The position numbers were made by a program, and so were the translations under genes. The notes under the pieces were generated by a model, which ran no database searches, had not been told where the DNA came from, and saw only the letters and a list, made by a program, of their open reading frames with translations. From Candidatus Fimousia stercorigallinarum (GTDB lineage: Bacteria > Bacillota > Clostridia > Lachnospirales > Lachnospiraceae), in assembly GCA_018715775.1 (NCBI GenBank), contig DVKZ01000101.1:1-34709 (forward strand): a stretch of 34,709 nt of DNA, in the 5' to 3' direction. Of the stretch, positions 18,456 to 28,064 are shown one piece after another. Numbering within the stretch: position 1 is the stretch's first letter; each line of letters starts with the position of its first letter.

Positions 18456-19016
18456 CTATTCATACTTACTAATATTATCCTTTAAATCTTTTCGAATGTA
18501 TCGCAGCGTATACGACTCTCCTTTTACTGCATACATCTTCATAAGACGTTCCAGATAGCGTCTGGATTCGTCATGCAAAAGATATCTTCCGATCCCGTGC
18601 TTATAATAATCATACACGCTTGCCGTCGTAAATTTGTCTCCATTATAGACTTTACCGGCACATACACGGTCAATAAACATTTCGACCATGTATTTTTTCG
18701 GAATTTTCGAGCCTACCAGATGCGTTTCTTTCCGGTCTACGGAATAATCCAGCCAATACTCGAAATGATGACGGTTACGGCCTTTATGATGAAGCCATGC
18801 CGCAGAATATCCTTTTTCTTTCCTCTCAATATTGTTGGGACTTCCCTTTCCATTGGCATAATACCGCACGCCAACTAAAAATTCTATCGGCATATATTTG
18901 GACATATCATGCAAAAGTCCCTGTTTATACAGACCGACACGAAAACACATCTTCGCCACCATATATTTATGACAGGTGATCGTCTTCAAATGTCCGATCA
19001 AATTTTCCATCTTCAT
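18456..19016 (-). CDS. DUF5662-like conserved protein
   Basis: HLKTITCHKYMVAKMCFRVGLYKQGLLHDMSKYMPIEFLVGVRYY...HHKGRNRHHFEYW; His-rich. Start at 19016 preferred (AGGAG at 7-nt spacing). Family name from recall. Confidence 0.75.
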   Translation of the reverse strand: MKMENLIGHLKTITCHKYMVAKMCFRVGLYKQGLLHDMSKYMPIEFLVGVRYYANGKGSPNNIERKEKGYSAAWLHHKGRNRHHFEYWLDYSVDRKETHLVGSKIPKKYMVEMFIDRVCAGKVYNGDKFTTASVYDYYKHGIGRYLLHDESRRYLERLMKMYAVKGESYTLRYIRKDLKDNISKYE

Positions 19017-19102
19017 AATCATTCTCCTTGCATCTTATGCATTTTTTCTGTTTTTTATTCTATCACTTTCATACGGCAGATGCAAGAACCGGAAAATCAG
19101 GC

Positions 19103-19153
19103 AAAAAATCCTGTACAGGAGCGCACAATTCACGGCTTTCCTGTACAGGATTT
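19103..19153 (-). terminator. Intrinsic terminator downstream of gltD
   Basis: AAATCCTGTACAGGA (19106-19120) and TCCTGTACAGGATTT (19139-19153), perfect 15-bp arms, T-run on the minus strand. Confidence 0.85.
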
Positions 19154-19163
19154 GTTTTTTGTT

Positions 19164-20651
19164 TTACTGCAGGTTCGTATATCCCATCAGATCCATATCG
19201 ATCTCTTTTGCACAATCACGTCCTTCCCGGAGCCCCCAGACAACGAGTGACTGCCCTCTGTGCATATCCCCTGCTGTATAAACTTTATCAATATTCGTCT
19301 TATATTTACCTTCTTCGGTTTTTACATTCGTACGAGGATTTAAAGCAACTTTAAAATCTTTCGTCACATAATCCTGGCTTCCCAGGAAACCTGCCGCGAT
19401 CAGAACAAGATCACAATCAACAACATATTCGCTTCCCGGAACATTGACCATCATCATGCGGCCTGTTTTTTCATCTTTTTTACTTTCCAGTTTTACGAGA
19501 ACTGCCTGTTTTAAATTGCCTTTGTCATCTTTAATGAATTCTTTTACTGTCGTTGTATAAACACGCGGATCCTTGCCGAAGACAGCGATTGCTTCTTCCT
19601 GACCGTAGTCTGTCTTTAAGACTTTCGGCCACTGAGGCCACGGATTCGATTCCGCACGTTCTGCCGGAGGTTCCGGCATCATTTCAAGCTGCATAACGCT
19701 CTTAGCACCGTGGCGGATGGAAGTTCCAAGACAGTCATTTCCGGTATCTCCGCCACCGATAATAATGACATTTTTTCCTTTTGCCGAAATATTTTTTCCA
19801 TCCGTTAAATCAGAATCTAACAGGCTCTTTGTATTTGCACGTAAGAAATCAACGGCGAAATAAATGCCTTTTGCATCTCTTCCCGGAACTTTGATATCAC
19901 GCGGATTAGAAGCACCGCAGCAAAGAACAACGGCATCATAATCTTTGATCAGCTGTTTTGCTTTAATATCAACGCCGACGTTGCAATTCGTTTTAAATAC
20001 AACACCTTCTTCTTCCATGATCTTAATCCGGCGTTCAATAAAACGCTTTTCCAGTTTCATATTCGGAATACCATACATCAGCAGGCCGCCGATACGGTCA
20101 AATCTTTCGAAAACTGTTACACTGTGTCCGCGTTTATTTAAGAAATAAGCAGTCGATAATCCGGCAGGACCGGAACCAACGACAGCGACTTTCATACCGG
20201 TACGCACTTTTGGAGGATTCGCTTTTGCCAGTCCTGTCTCATAGGCGCGCTCAATGATCGCAAGTTCATTTTCTTTGGATGCAACCGGGTCACCATTCAA
20301 ATTACAGGTGCAGGCCGCCATACACAGTCCCGGACAGACTCTTCCGGTAAATTCCGGAAATGGATTCGTCTTTTTCAGACGATAATAAGCCTGTTCCCAG
20401 TTTCCACGGTATACAAGGTCGTTCCATTCCGGAACGAGATTATTCAACGGACATCCCGATGCCATGCCGGCGATCATCATGCCGGCCTGACAGAACGGAA
20501 CACCGCATTCCATACATCTTGCTCCTTGTTTTCTTTGTTCCTTTTCCGTAAGAGGAGTATGGAATTCATTGAAGTTTTTTATACGTTCTAATGGTTCAAT
20601 TGCTTCTGCTAATTTCTGTTCATAATCTAAAAATCCAGTTGGTTTTCCCAT
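19164..20651 (-). CDS. gltD: Glutamate synthase (NADPH) small subunit
   Basis: CMECGVPFCQ, VCPGLCMAACTCNLNGDPVASKENELAIIERA, VAVVGSGPAGLSTAYFLNKRGHSVTVFERFDRIGGLLMYGIPN. Confidence 0.96.
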   Translation of the reverse strand: MGKPTGFLDYEQKLAEAIEPLERIKNFNEFHTPLTEKEQRKQGARCMECGVPFCQAGMMIAGMASGCPLNNLVPEWNDLVYRGNWEQAYYRLKKTNPFPEFTGRVCPGLCMAACTCNLNGDPVASKENELAIIERAYETGLAKANPPKVRTGMKVAVVGSGPAGLSTAYFLNKRGHSVTVFERFDRIGGLLMYGIPNMKLEKRFIERRIKIMEEEGVVFKTNCNVGVDIKAKQLIKDYDAVVLCCGASNPRDIKVPGRDAKGIYFAVDFLRANTKSLLDSDLTDGKNISAKGKNVIIIGGGDTGNDCLGTSIRHGAKSVMQLEMMPEPPAERAESNPWPQWPKVLKTDYGQEEAIAVFGKDPRVYTTTVKEFIKDDKGNLKQAVLVKLESKKDEKTGRMMMVNVPGSEYVVDCDLVLIAAGFLGSQDYVTKDFKVALNPRTNVKTEEGKYKTNIDKVYTAGDMHRGQSLVVWGLREGRDCAKEIDMDLMGYTNLQ

Positions 20652-20666
20652 TTCATTCTCCTCCTC

Positions 20667-23600
20667 TTAATGATTCTTATTCATATAGAACGCTTCAATC
20701 TGAGCCTGTTCGCTGTTAAGCCCGCGTTCTTCCATCTGAACGATCGCGTTCATCATGCGCTTATAATCATATGGCATAACTTTCTTGAATTTCGGTAAAT
20801 ATTCCTCAATGTTATCAAGAATCATTTTTCCTTTTTCAGAGTTTGTATATTTCACATGATCTTTGATCATATTGATCAATTCGATAACGTCGTATTTATT
20901 TGACAGAGGTTCAATTCCAACTAATGCTTTATTTACCCGTTTGTACAATCTGTTATGTTCATCCAAAACATATGCGATACCACCGCTCATACCGGCTGCA
21001 AAGTTTTTACCGGTTTCTCCGAGGATAACGGCACGGCCTCCGGTCATATATTCACATCCATGGTCGCCGACCCCTTCTACAACTGCGGTACATCCGGAGT
21101 TTCTTACACAGAAACGTTCTCCTGCAACACCGCTGATATAAGCAGAACCGCTTGTTGCCCCGTATAAAGCGACATTACCGATGATAATATTTTCATCCGC
21201 TTTGAATGTCGAGCCCTTTGGAGGATAAACGATCAATTTACCACCGGAAAGGCCTTTTCCAAAGTAGTCGTTGCTGTCTCCTTCTAATTCAAGCGTCAAT
21301 CCTTTTGGAATAAAAGCGCCGAAGGACTGTCCGCCGGCTCCGTTACAGATAACGGTATACGTATCATCTTCCAGTGTATTGCCGTATCGTTTTGTGATTT
21401 CAGAACCGAAGATCGTTCCAAATGTACGGTCAATATTCGTAACATCTACGGAAATGCTGCGTTTCTGTCCTGTTTCCAGAGCAGTTTTAAATTGTTTTAG
21501 TAAAATAGTTTCATCTTTTGTTGTTTCTAATTTAAAATCATATAAATTCTTCTTATTATATTGAATCTTTTCTCTCTTGCTGTCGAAAGGATTGTCTAAA
21601 ATATTGGATAGATCCACATTTCTCTTCTTTGCAAGTTCATTTGGTTCCAGGAAATCGGAACGTCCGACTAATTCATCTACCGTTCTGACTCCTAATTTTG
21701 CCATATACTCTCTTAACTCCTGAGCAATAAATCTCATAAAGTTTTCTACATATTCCGGTTTACCCGTAAATCGTTTCCGCAATTCCGGATTTTGTGTTGC
21801 CACACCGACCGGACAGGTATCCAGGTTACATACTCTCATCATGACACATCCGAGTGTTACAAGCGGAGCAGTAGCAAAGCCGAATTCTTCCGCACCGAGC
21901 ATTGCTGCGATCGCAACGTCACGGCCGCTCATCAGTTTACCATCTGTTTCAATGACTACCTTATTACGAAGGTCATTTCTGATCAGCGTCTGGTGTGTTT
22001 CTGCCAGACCTAATTCCCATGGAAGACCTGCATTATGGATGGAGCTGATCGGAGCTGCTCCTGTACCTCCATCATAGCCGGAGATCAGGATGACTTGCGC
22101 ACCTGCTTTTGCTACGCCGGCAGCGACTGTACCGACACCGGCTTCGGATACTAATTTTACCGAAATTCTTGCATCTGTATTGGCATTTTTGCAGTCATAG
22201 ATCAGCTGTGCCAAGTCTTCGATTGAATAAATATCATGATGCGGTGGAGGTGAGATCAAAGATACCCCCGGAGTAGAATGCCTTGTTTTTGCAATCCAAG
22301 GATATACTTTTCCTCCAGGTAAGTGTCCGCCTTCACCTGGTTTTGCACCCTGTGCCATCTTAATCTGGATTTCCTGTGCACTGACAAGATATTCGCTTGT
22401 TACGCCGAATCGTCCGGAAGCAACCTGTTTGATCGCAGAACATTTATTGAGTCCATCGGAGCCGACTTTTAATCGTTCCGGACGCTCTCCGCCTTCGCCG
22501 GAGTTTGATTTACCGCCAAGACGGTTCATTGCGATTGCAAGCGCTTCGTGAGCTTCTCCGGAAATGGAACCGTAGGACATTGCCCCCGTCTTAAAACGTT
22601 TCACGATAGAATCTACACTTTCTACCTGGGCAAGCGGAATTCCTTTTTTCGGATATTTAAACTGCATCATTCCACGGATATTACCCGGTTCTAACTCCTG
22701 ATCGATCATATGGGTATATTCTTTAAACAACTCATAATTTCCGGTGCGTGTTGCAAGCTGCAGCGTATGGATCGTTTTCGGATTATACAGATGCTGTTCT
22801 TTTCCGCTTCTGGATTTATGATCGCCGCTGCTATCCAGATCGAGGTCATTTTCCAGTCCGAGCGGATCAAATGCTGCTGTATGATTTGCCAACACATCAT
22901 CATAAATATCATCTAAAGTAATGCCTTCGATACGGCTTACTGTATTTGTAAAATATTTGTCGATCACTTCTTTACTAATACCGATCGCCTCAAAGATCTG
23001 AGATCCCTGATAAGACTGGATCGTAGAAATACCCATTTTCGAAGCAATTTTTACGATACCCTGTAAAACTGCATTGTTATAATCATCTACTGCTGCATAA
23101 TAATCTTTTTCTAACAGATCGCTGTCGATCAGATCCTGGATTGTAAGCTGTGCCAGATATGGATTAATTGCAACAGCACCATATCCGAGCAGTGTCGCAA
23201 AGTGATGTACTTCTCTTGGCTGTCCGGATTCCAGAATGATCGCCATGGATGTGGATTTCTTTGTCCGGATCAGATACTGGTGCAGCGCAGACACCGCTAA
23301 CAGCGCCGGAATCGCTACATGATATTCGTCAACTTCACGGTCGGTTAAAATAACAATATTAGCGCCTTCTCTGTAGGCACGATCCGCTTCAATGAACAGA
23401 TGGTCAATCGCTTTTTCCATGGATGTATTCTTATAAAAAGTAATCGGAATTTCTGCAACCTTAAATCCATGTCCACTTAAATTTTTGATCTTCAGCATAT
23501 CCGTGTTCGTCAAAATCGGATTACGAACTTTTAATACATTACAGTTAGATGGTACTTCCTCTAAAATATTACCGCCCTTTCCGATATAAACCGTCGTAGA

Positions 23601-25202
23601 TGTTACGATTTTTTCACGCTGTGCGTCAATCGGCGGATTTGTTACCTGTGCAAACAGCTGTTTGAAATAATTAAACAATGGCTGTCTGACTTCGGAAAAT
23701 ACTGCCAGAGGGACATCGGTTCCCATCGCTCCGATCGGCTCACTTCCTTTTTCTGCCATCGAAAGAATGGAATTTTTAACATCTTCATACGAATATCCAA
23801 ACGATTTTAACAGTTTCTTTCTATGTTCTAAAGAATATGTTTCTACCTTTTTATTTGGAATTTTCAGGTCGTGTAATTCAACGATCTGATCATTCAGCCA
23901 TTCACCATATGGCTGACGGTTTGCATATTCTTCTTTCAATGTTGAATCATCAATCATTTCTCCTTTTACCGTATCGATCAATAACATACGGCCAGGGCGA
24001 AGACGATCTTTAATCTTAACATTTGTCGGATCGATATCCAATACACCGATTTCGGAAGATAAGATGAGCTGATCATCTTTTGTTACATAATATCTGGATG
24101 GACGAAGTCCGTTACGGTCAAGAACTGCTCCAACGATATCACCATCGGTGAATATGATAGAAGCCGGTCCATCCCAAGGTTCCATCATCGTTGCATAATA
24201 TTGATAAAAATCTCTCTTTTCCTGGGACATCGTATTGTTGTTTTCCCAAGGTTCCGGAATCGTGATCATTACGGCAAGAGGAAGATCCATGCCGCTCATG
24301 ACCATGTATTCTAATGTATTATCTAAGCGTGCTGAATCGGAACCGTTCGCATCGACAACCGGCGTAATCTTGGACATTTGTCCTTTTAATTCTTCTGATT
24401 CCAGAATTTCTTCACGAGCATGCATCTTATCAGCGTTTCCACGGATCGTATTGATCTCGCCATTATGAACAATAAAACGATATGGATGTGCCTTCTCCCA
24501 GCTTGGTGTTGTATTAGTAGAGAAACGGGAATGAACTAACGCGATCGCTGATTCGTAATCTTCGTCGTGCAGATCCTTAAAAAACTGGCGGAGCTGACCA
24601 ACTAAGAACATTCCTTTATATACGATCGTTCTGCTTGAGCAGGATACAACATATACTTCTCCGTTATTACTCTGTTCAAACACTTTTCTTACAATATATA
24701 ATTTACGGTCAAAATCAAGACCCGCTTTGACATCTGTCGGTTTTGCCACAAATCCCTGTTTGATATTTGGCATGCAATCCAACGCTCTTTTTCCTAAAAT
24801 ATCCGGATTCGTCGGGACGTCTCTCCATCCGAGGAATTTCATTCCTTCTTTCTTGACGATTACCTCAAACATCTTCATCGCCTGTTTGGCTTTTCTGTCA
24901 TCCTGTGGGAAGAAAAACATACCAATTCCGTATTCTCTTTCTCCTCCAATCGGAATACCTGCTTCTGCACACGCTTTCTTAAAAAAGTTATGTGAAATCT
25001 GAAGCATAATGCCGACACCGTCTCCGGTTTCTCCGGCAGCATCTTTTCCTGCTCTGTGTTCCAGTGTCTCAACGATTTTCAGTGCATTCTGAACAGTCGC
25101 ATGACTTTTTCTTCCTTTAATGTCAACGCATGCACCAATACCACAGTTATCATGTTCGAAACTCGGATCATATAAACCGGTCTTTTGATCTTTCTGACTC
25201 AT
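20667..25202 (-). CDS. gltB: Glutamate synthase large subunit
   Basis: 1511 aa; DNCGIGACVDIKGRKSH N-terminal amidotransferase Cys, ISPPPHHDIYSIEDLAQLIYDCKNAN, NLDTCPVGVATQNPELRKRF, C-terminal GXGXG-type repeats. Confidence 0.97.
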   Translation of the reverse strand: MSQKDQKTGLYDPSFEHDNCGIGACVDIKGRKSHATVQNALKIVETLEHRAGKDAAGETGDGVGIMLQISHNFFKKACAEAGIPIGGEREYGIGMFFFPQDDRKAKQAMKMFEVIVKKEGMKFLGWRDVPTNPDILGKRALDCMPNIKQGFVAKPTDVKAGLDFDRKLYIVRKVFEQSNNGEVYVVSCSSRTIVYKGMFLVGQLRQFFKDLHDEDYESAIALVHSRFSTNTTPSWEKAHPYRFIVHNGEINTIRGNADKMHAREEILESEELKGQMSKITPVVDANGSDSARLDNTLEYMVMSGMDLPLAVMITIPEPWENNNTMSQEKRDFYQYYATMMEPWDGPASIIFTDGDIVGAVLDRNGLRPSRYYVTKDDQLILSSEIGVLDIDPTNVKIKDRLRPGRMLLIDTVKGEMIDDSTLKEEYANRQPYGEWLNDQIVELHDLKIPNKKVETYSLEHRKKLLKSFGYSYEDVKNSILSMAEKGSEPIGAMGTDVPLAVFSEVRQPLFNYFKQLFAQVTNPPIDAQREKIVTSTTVYIGKGGNILEEVPSNCNVLKVRNPILTNTDMLKIKNLSGHGFKVAEIPITFYKNTSMEKAIDHLFIEADRAYREGANIVILTDREVDEYHVAIPALLAVSALHQYLIRTKKSTSMAIILESGQPREVHHFATLLGYGAVAINPYLAQLTIQDLIDSDLLEKDYYAAVDDYNNAVLQGIVKIASKMGISTIQSYQGSQIFEAIGISKEVIDKYFTNTVSRIEGITLDDIYDDVLANHTAAFDPLGLENDLDLDSSGDHKSRSGKEQHLYNPKTIHTLQLATRTGNYELFKEYTHMIDQELEPGNIRGMMQFKYPKKGIPLAQVESVDSIVKRFKTGAMSYGSISGEAHEALAIAMNRLGGKSNSGEGGERPERLKVGSDGLNKCSAIKQVASGRFGVTSEYLVSAQEIQIKMAQGAKPGEGGHLPGGKVYPWIAKTRHSTPGVSLISPPPHHDIYSIEDLAQLIYDCKNANTDARISVKLVSEAGVGTVAAGVAKAGAQVILISGYDGGTGAAPISSIHNAGLPWELGLAETHQTLIRNDLRNKVVIETDGKLMSGRDVAIAAMLGAEEFGFATAPLVTLGCVMMRVCNLDTCPVGVATQNPELRKRFTGKPEYVENFMRFIAQELREYMAKLGVRTVDELVGRSDFLEPNELAKKRNVDLSNILDNPFDSKREKIQYNKKNLYDFKLETTKDETILLKQFKTALETGQKRSISVDVTNIDRTFGTIFGSEITKRYGNTLEDDTYTVICNGAGGQSFGAFIPKGLTLELEGDSNDYFGKGLSGGKLIVYPPKGSTFKADENIIIGNVALYGATSGSAYISGVAGERFCVRNSGCTAVVEGVGDHGCEYMTGGRAVILGETGKNFAAGMSGGIAYVLDEHNRLYKRVNKALVGIEPLSNKYDVIELINMIKDHVKYTNSEKGKMILDNIEEYLPKFKKVMPYDYKRMMNAIVQMEERGLNSEQAQIEAFYMNKNH

Positions 25203-25353
25203 AACGTTAACTCCTTTCCCGTTTGCAACTGCAAAATTGGTTATTTTTGCAGATTAAAATTCATTTTTCTTCAATTTCAAAGTTTTTCCTCGTTAATTTT
25301 TTCCTTTTTTGAAACTTTGAGTATTTTTTCCTTCATTTGTGATTTCGAAAGTA

Positions 25354-25382
25354 ATGATACTACTTTTTCATCTGTTTGTAAA
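25354..25382 (-). promoter_or_regulatory. Putative promoter of gltBD
   Basis: TTTACA (25382-25377), 17-nt spacer, TATCAT (25359-25354); leaves a ~145-nt leader. Confidence 0.5.
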
Positions 25383-25462
25383 CCATTTTTTTTGCATTAT
25401 TGTCTGATAATTTGAATACTTTATTTTATTAAATATTCTATCTGAAAATTTAAGTTTCAAAA

Positions 25463-25506
25463 TAAAAAAATACGCAAGTTGTATCGTTTTTTCTCTACAA
25501 CTTGCG
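25463..25506 (-). terminator. Intrinsic terminator downstream of queC
   Basis: CGCAAGTTGTA (25473-25483) / TACAACTTGCG (25496-25506) with T-run on the minus strand. Confidence 0.88.
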
Positions 25507-25526
25507 CACTTTATAAAATTAGTTTT

Positions 25527-26195
25527 TTAAATTATTCCATTATTTTTTTCCGCCAGATACAGATCGTATCCTCTTTTTCGAAGTTTGCAGGATGGGCAGT
25601 CCCCGCATCCGTCACCAATGACGCCGTTATAGCAAGTCAGGGTCTCATTTTTAATAATATCGACCACACCAAGACGGTCCGCCATTTGCCATGTCTCTTT
25701 TTTATCAATCCACATCAGCGGTGTCATGATCTCAAATTCATAATCCATAGCCAGTGTCAAGGTCGCGTTCAGTGATTTAATAAAAACATCCCTGCAGTCC
25801 GGATATCCGCTAAAGTCACTTTGAGATACACCGGTCACCAGAACATGAATCTCTCTTTGCTTTGCAAAAACTGCGGCAAATGTCAAAAAGATCATATTTC
25901 TTCCATCCACAAATGTATTCGGCGTTCCTTCTTCCGGAGCATCGTGATCAACTTCCACGTTCATCCTTGTCAAAGAATTTGGTGCAAGTTGTCCAAGAAG
26001 GCTCATATCGAGAATATGATGTTCGATCCCATATTTTTCTGTGATTGCTTTTGCACACTCCAATTCCTTTACATGACGCTGACCGTAGTCAAAGGAAATG
26101 GCGATCACTTCTTCAAACTTCTGTTTTGCCCAGAATAGACATGTAGTGCTGTCCTGCCCGCCGCTAAATACAACAACCGCTTTTCTATGTTTCAT
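25527..26195 (-). CDS. queC: 7-cyano-7-deazaguanine synthase
   Basis: [18 protein letters not shown]-loop, [20 protein letters not shown] zinc-binding C-terminus. Confidence 0.96.
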   Translation of the reverse strand: MKHRKAVVVFSGGQDSTTCLFWAKQKFEEVIAISFDYGQRHVKELECAKAITEKYGIEHHILDMSLLGQLAPNSLTRMNVEVDHDAPEEGTPNTFVDGRNMIFLTFAAVFAKQREIHVLVTGVSQSDFSGYPDCRDVFIKSLNATLTLAMDYEFEIMTPLMWIDKKETWQMADRLGVVDIIKNETLTCYNGVIGDGCGDCPSCKLRKRGYDLYLAEKNNGII

Positions 26196-26205
26196 ACTAT
26201 CTCTC

Positions 26206-26793
26206 CTACTTTCTCAGCATAAATAATAATTTGTTCTGTAATACCGGATCCGTATCAAATCTGCCGCGAAACGTCGTCGTAATCGTTTTAGCGTCATTTT
26301 TTTTGATTCCACGCGCCGTCATACAACTGTGGCACCCTTCAATCACAACTGCAACATCTTCCGATCCGGTCACTTTACTGATGATCTGCGCAATATCACT
26401 TCCGATCCGCTCCTGCAGCTGCAGACGTTTTCCTGCCATCTCAGCGATCCGGGCAATCTTGCTCAGCCCGATCACACGATCCGTCGGGGTATAGGCAACC
26501 GACACTTTCATATCGTACATCAAAGCCATATGATGTTCACAATAACTGAAAATATCGATATCTTTTACAAGAACAATGTCATTTTTCCCTTTCTGGGTAT
26601 CTTCTTCGAAAAATGTCTTCCCAAACATTTCCGCGATCTCATCGTTTGTATAGTTCATGCCCTCAAAGACTTCTTCATACATCCTGGCAACGCGATCCGG
26701 AGTCTCCTTCAACCCTTCCCGGTCCGGATCATCTCCGAGAGCAATTAAAATTCCTCGTACATGCTCTTTGATTGCTTCCTTGTCAATTGCCAT
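26206..26793 (-). CDS. folE: GTP cyclohydrolase I
   Basis: [79 protein letters not shown]. Confidence 0.96.
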   Translation of the reverse strand: MAIDKEAIKEHVRGILIALGDDPDREGLKETPDRVARMYEEVFEGMNYTNDEIAEMFGKTFFEEDTQKGKNDIVLVKDIDIFSYCEHHMALMYDMKVSVAYTPTDRVIGLSKIARIAEMAGKRLQLQERIGSDIAQIISKVTGSEDVAVVIEGCHSCMTARGIKKNDAKTITTTFRGRFDTDPVLQNKLLFMLRK

Positions 26794-26796
26794 CTC

Positions 26797-27465
26797 CTAC
26801 ACTCCTTTCAATTCAGGATCCCATATCACTTTATGCATTTGGATCTGAAGATTTACGCCATTTAACTGATGTTCTTTCATAAATGTGACCATCTCTGCCG
26901 GTTCGATTTTTCCAAATACCGGACTCAGATAGCAGCTGCATTTTGAGATCAGCTCATACTGCTCCATGACTTCTTTTGCACGAAGCAGATCCTTATGACT
27001 GCCACATACAAATTTAACCGTATCCTGCGGTCTGACATATTCAAAATTTGAGAGTAGCATTGCTGCTTCCATTCCGCTTTCCGGCAGTTTATAATCCACC
27101 GTCATCGATACCCTGTCTCCCATTGCAAAATACGGAGTAATATCAACGCTTCCGTTTGTTTCAATTTCAATGCACAATTTTTCATCCTTTACAAGATATT
27201 CGATCAGTTCATAAAGATCTGCCTGCAGCAATGGTTCTCCCCCTGTCAGCGTCACGTTTACCACCCCAAAACTTCGGATCCTCTCATATATTTCTTCTTT
27301 CGTCATCCATTCGAAAACCGTATCCGGCTGGTTTGCCCAGAGCGTATCACAATAACTGCAGTTTAAATTACAGCCTGCAAACCGGATAAAAGCAGCAAGC
27401 TGCCCGGCTTTTTTCCCTTCCCCATTAATACTTAAAAAACTCTCTACTACTCGATATCGACTCAT
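26797..27465 (-). CDS. queE: 7-carboxy-7-deazaguanine synthase (radical SAM)
   Basis: SINGEGKKAGQLAAFIRFAGCNLNCSYCDTLWA (CxxxCxxC), VTLTGGEPLLQ. Confidence 0.95.
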   Translation of the reverse strand: MSRYRVVESFLSINGEGKKAGQLAAFIRFAGCNLNCSYCDTLWANQPDTVFEWMTKEEIYERIRSFGVVNVTLTGGEPLLQADLYELIEYLVKDEKLCIEIETNGSVDITPYFAMGDRVSMTVDYKLPESGMEAAMLLSNFEYVRPQDTVKFVCGSHKDLLRAKEVMEQYELISKCSCYLSPVFGKIEPAEMVTFMKEHQLNGVNLQIQMHKVIWDPELKGV

Positions 27466-27888
27466 TTATATCCCCCGGTATGAAGCGCAGTTATTCGGTG
27501 TCTCATAAACCATCGTTTCCACCACATGATACCCCTTTGCAGTCATCAGATCATAAAAATATTTTGCAAAGTTTTCAGCAGTCGGACGGATTGGCAGCGA
27601 TACGATCGCAAATCCCTCTTCTTCCAGAACTTCCAGCGTCTTCGGACGAAGGCTGCCTGTTTCGATGATCAGCTTATGATCCAACCTGTCTGCCATTTCT
27701 TTCAGATCGGACTTTAGCTTTGAAAAATCAACAACCATCCCCCTGATATTTCCTTCCTGCTCCAGTGTCTCACTGCCGACATTTACGACTACTTTCCACC
27801 TGTGCCCGTGTATATTGCTGCATTTTCCATCATACCCCTTCAGAAAATGCGCAGAATCAAAATCATATTCTGTTTTTAATATATACAT
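27466..27888 (-). CDS. queD: 6-carboxy-5,6,7,8-tetrahydropterin synthase
   Basis: FDSAHFLKGYDGKCSNIHGHRWKVVV, VVDFSKLKSDLKEMADRLDHKLI, RPTAENFAKYFYDLM. Confidence 0.95.
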   Translation of the reverse strand: MYILKTEYDFDSAHFLKGYDGKCSNIHGHRWKVVVNVGSETLEQEGNIRGMVVDFSKLKSDLKEMADRLDHKLIIETGSLRPKTLEVLEEEGFAIVSLPIRPTAENFAKYFYDLMTAKGYHVVETMVYETPNNCASYRGI

Positions 27889-27907
27889 TCGTTCTTCTCC
27901 TTATCGT

Positions 27908-27940
27908 AAAAATAGGACAGGCAATAACCGCCTGTCCCAT
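27908..27940 (-). terminator. Attenuator-type terminator in the que operon leader
   Basis: Minus strand GGGACAGGCggttattGCCTGTCCTATTTTT between aptamer and queD start. Confidence 0.88.
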
Positions 27941-27970
27941 AAGAAATTTTATCTGTTAAATCTATGAATG

Positions 27971-28014
27971 GTCCTAGTTTTATTTAGAGACAGGATGGTA
28001 CAAGCGAACTGTCT
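27971..28014 (-). promoter_or_regulatory. PreQ1-I riboswitch aptamer
   Basis: Minus strand AGACAG-UUCGCUUGUACCAUC-CUGUCU-CUAAAUAAAACUAGGAC: 6-bp P1, C-rich loop, A-rich tail ending CUAG. Similar to the T. tengcongensis aptamer CUGGGUCGCAGUAACCCCAGUUAACAAAACAAGG as recalled. Upstream of queDE-folE-queC and followed by a terminator. Confidence 0.75.
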
Positions 28015-28035
28015 TATTCATTTTTTAACTTAACT

Positions 28036-28064
28036 AGCATACCATCTTACAGACACCTAGTCAA
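28036..28064 (-). promoter_or_regulatory. Promoter of the que operon
   Basis: TTGACT (28064-28059), 17-nt spacer, TATGCT (28041-28036); TSS would lie ~15 nt upstream of the aptamer. Confidence 0.7.
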
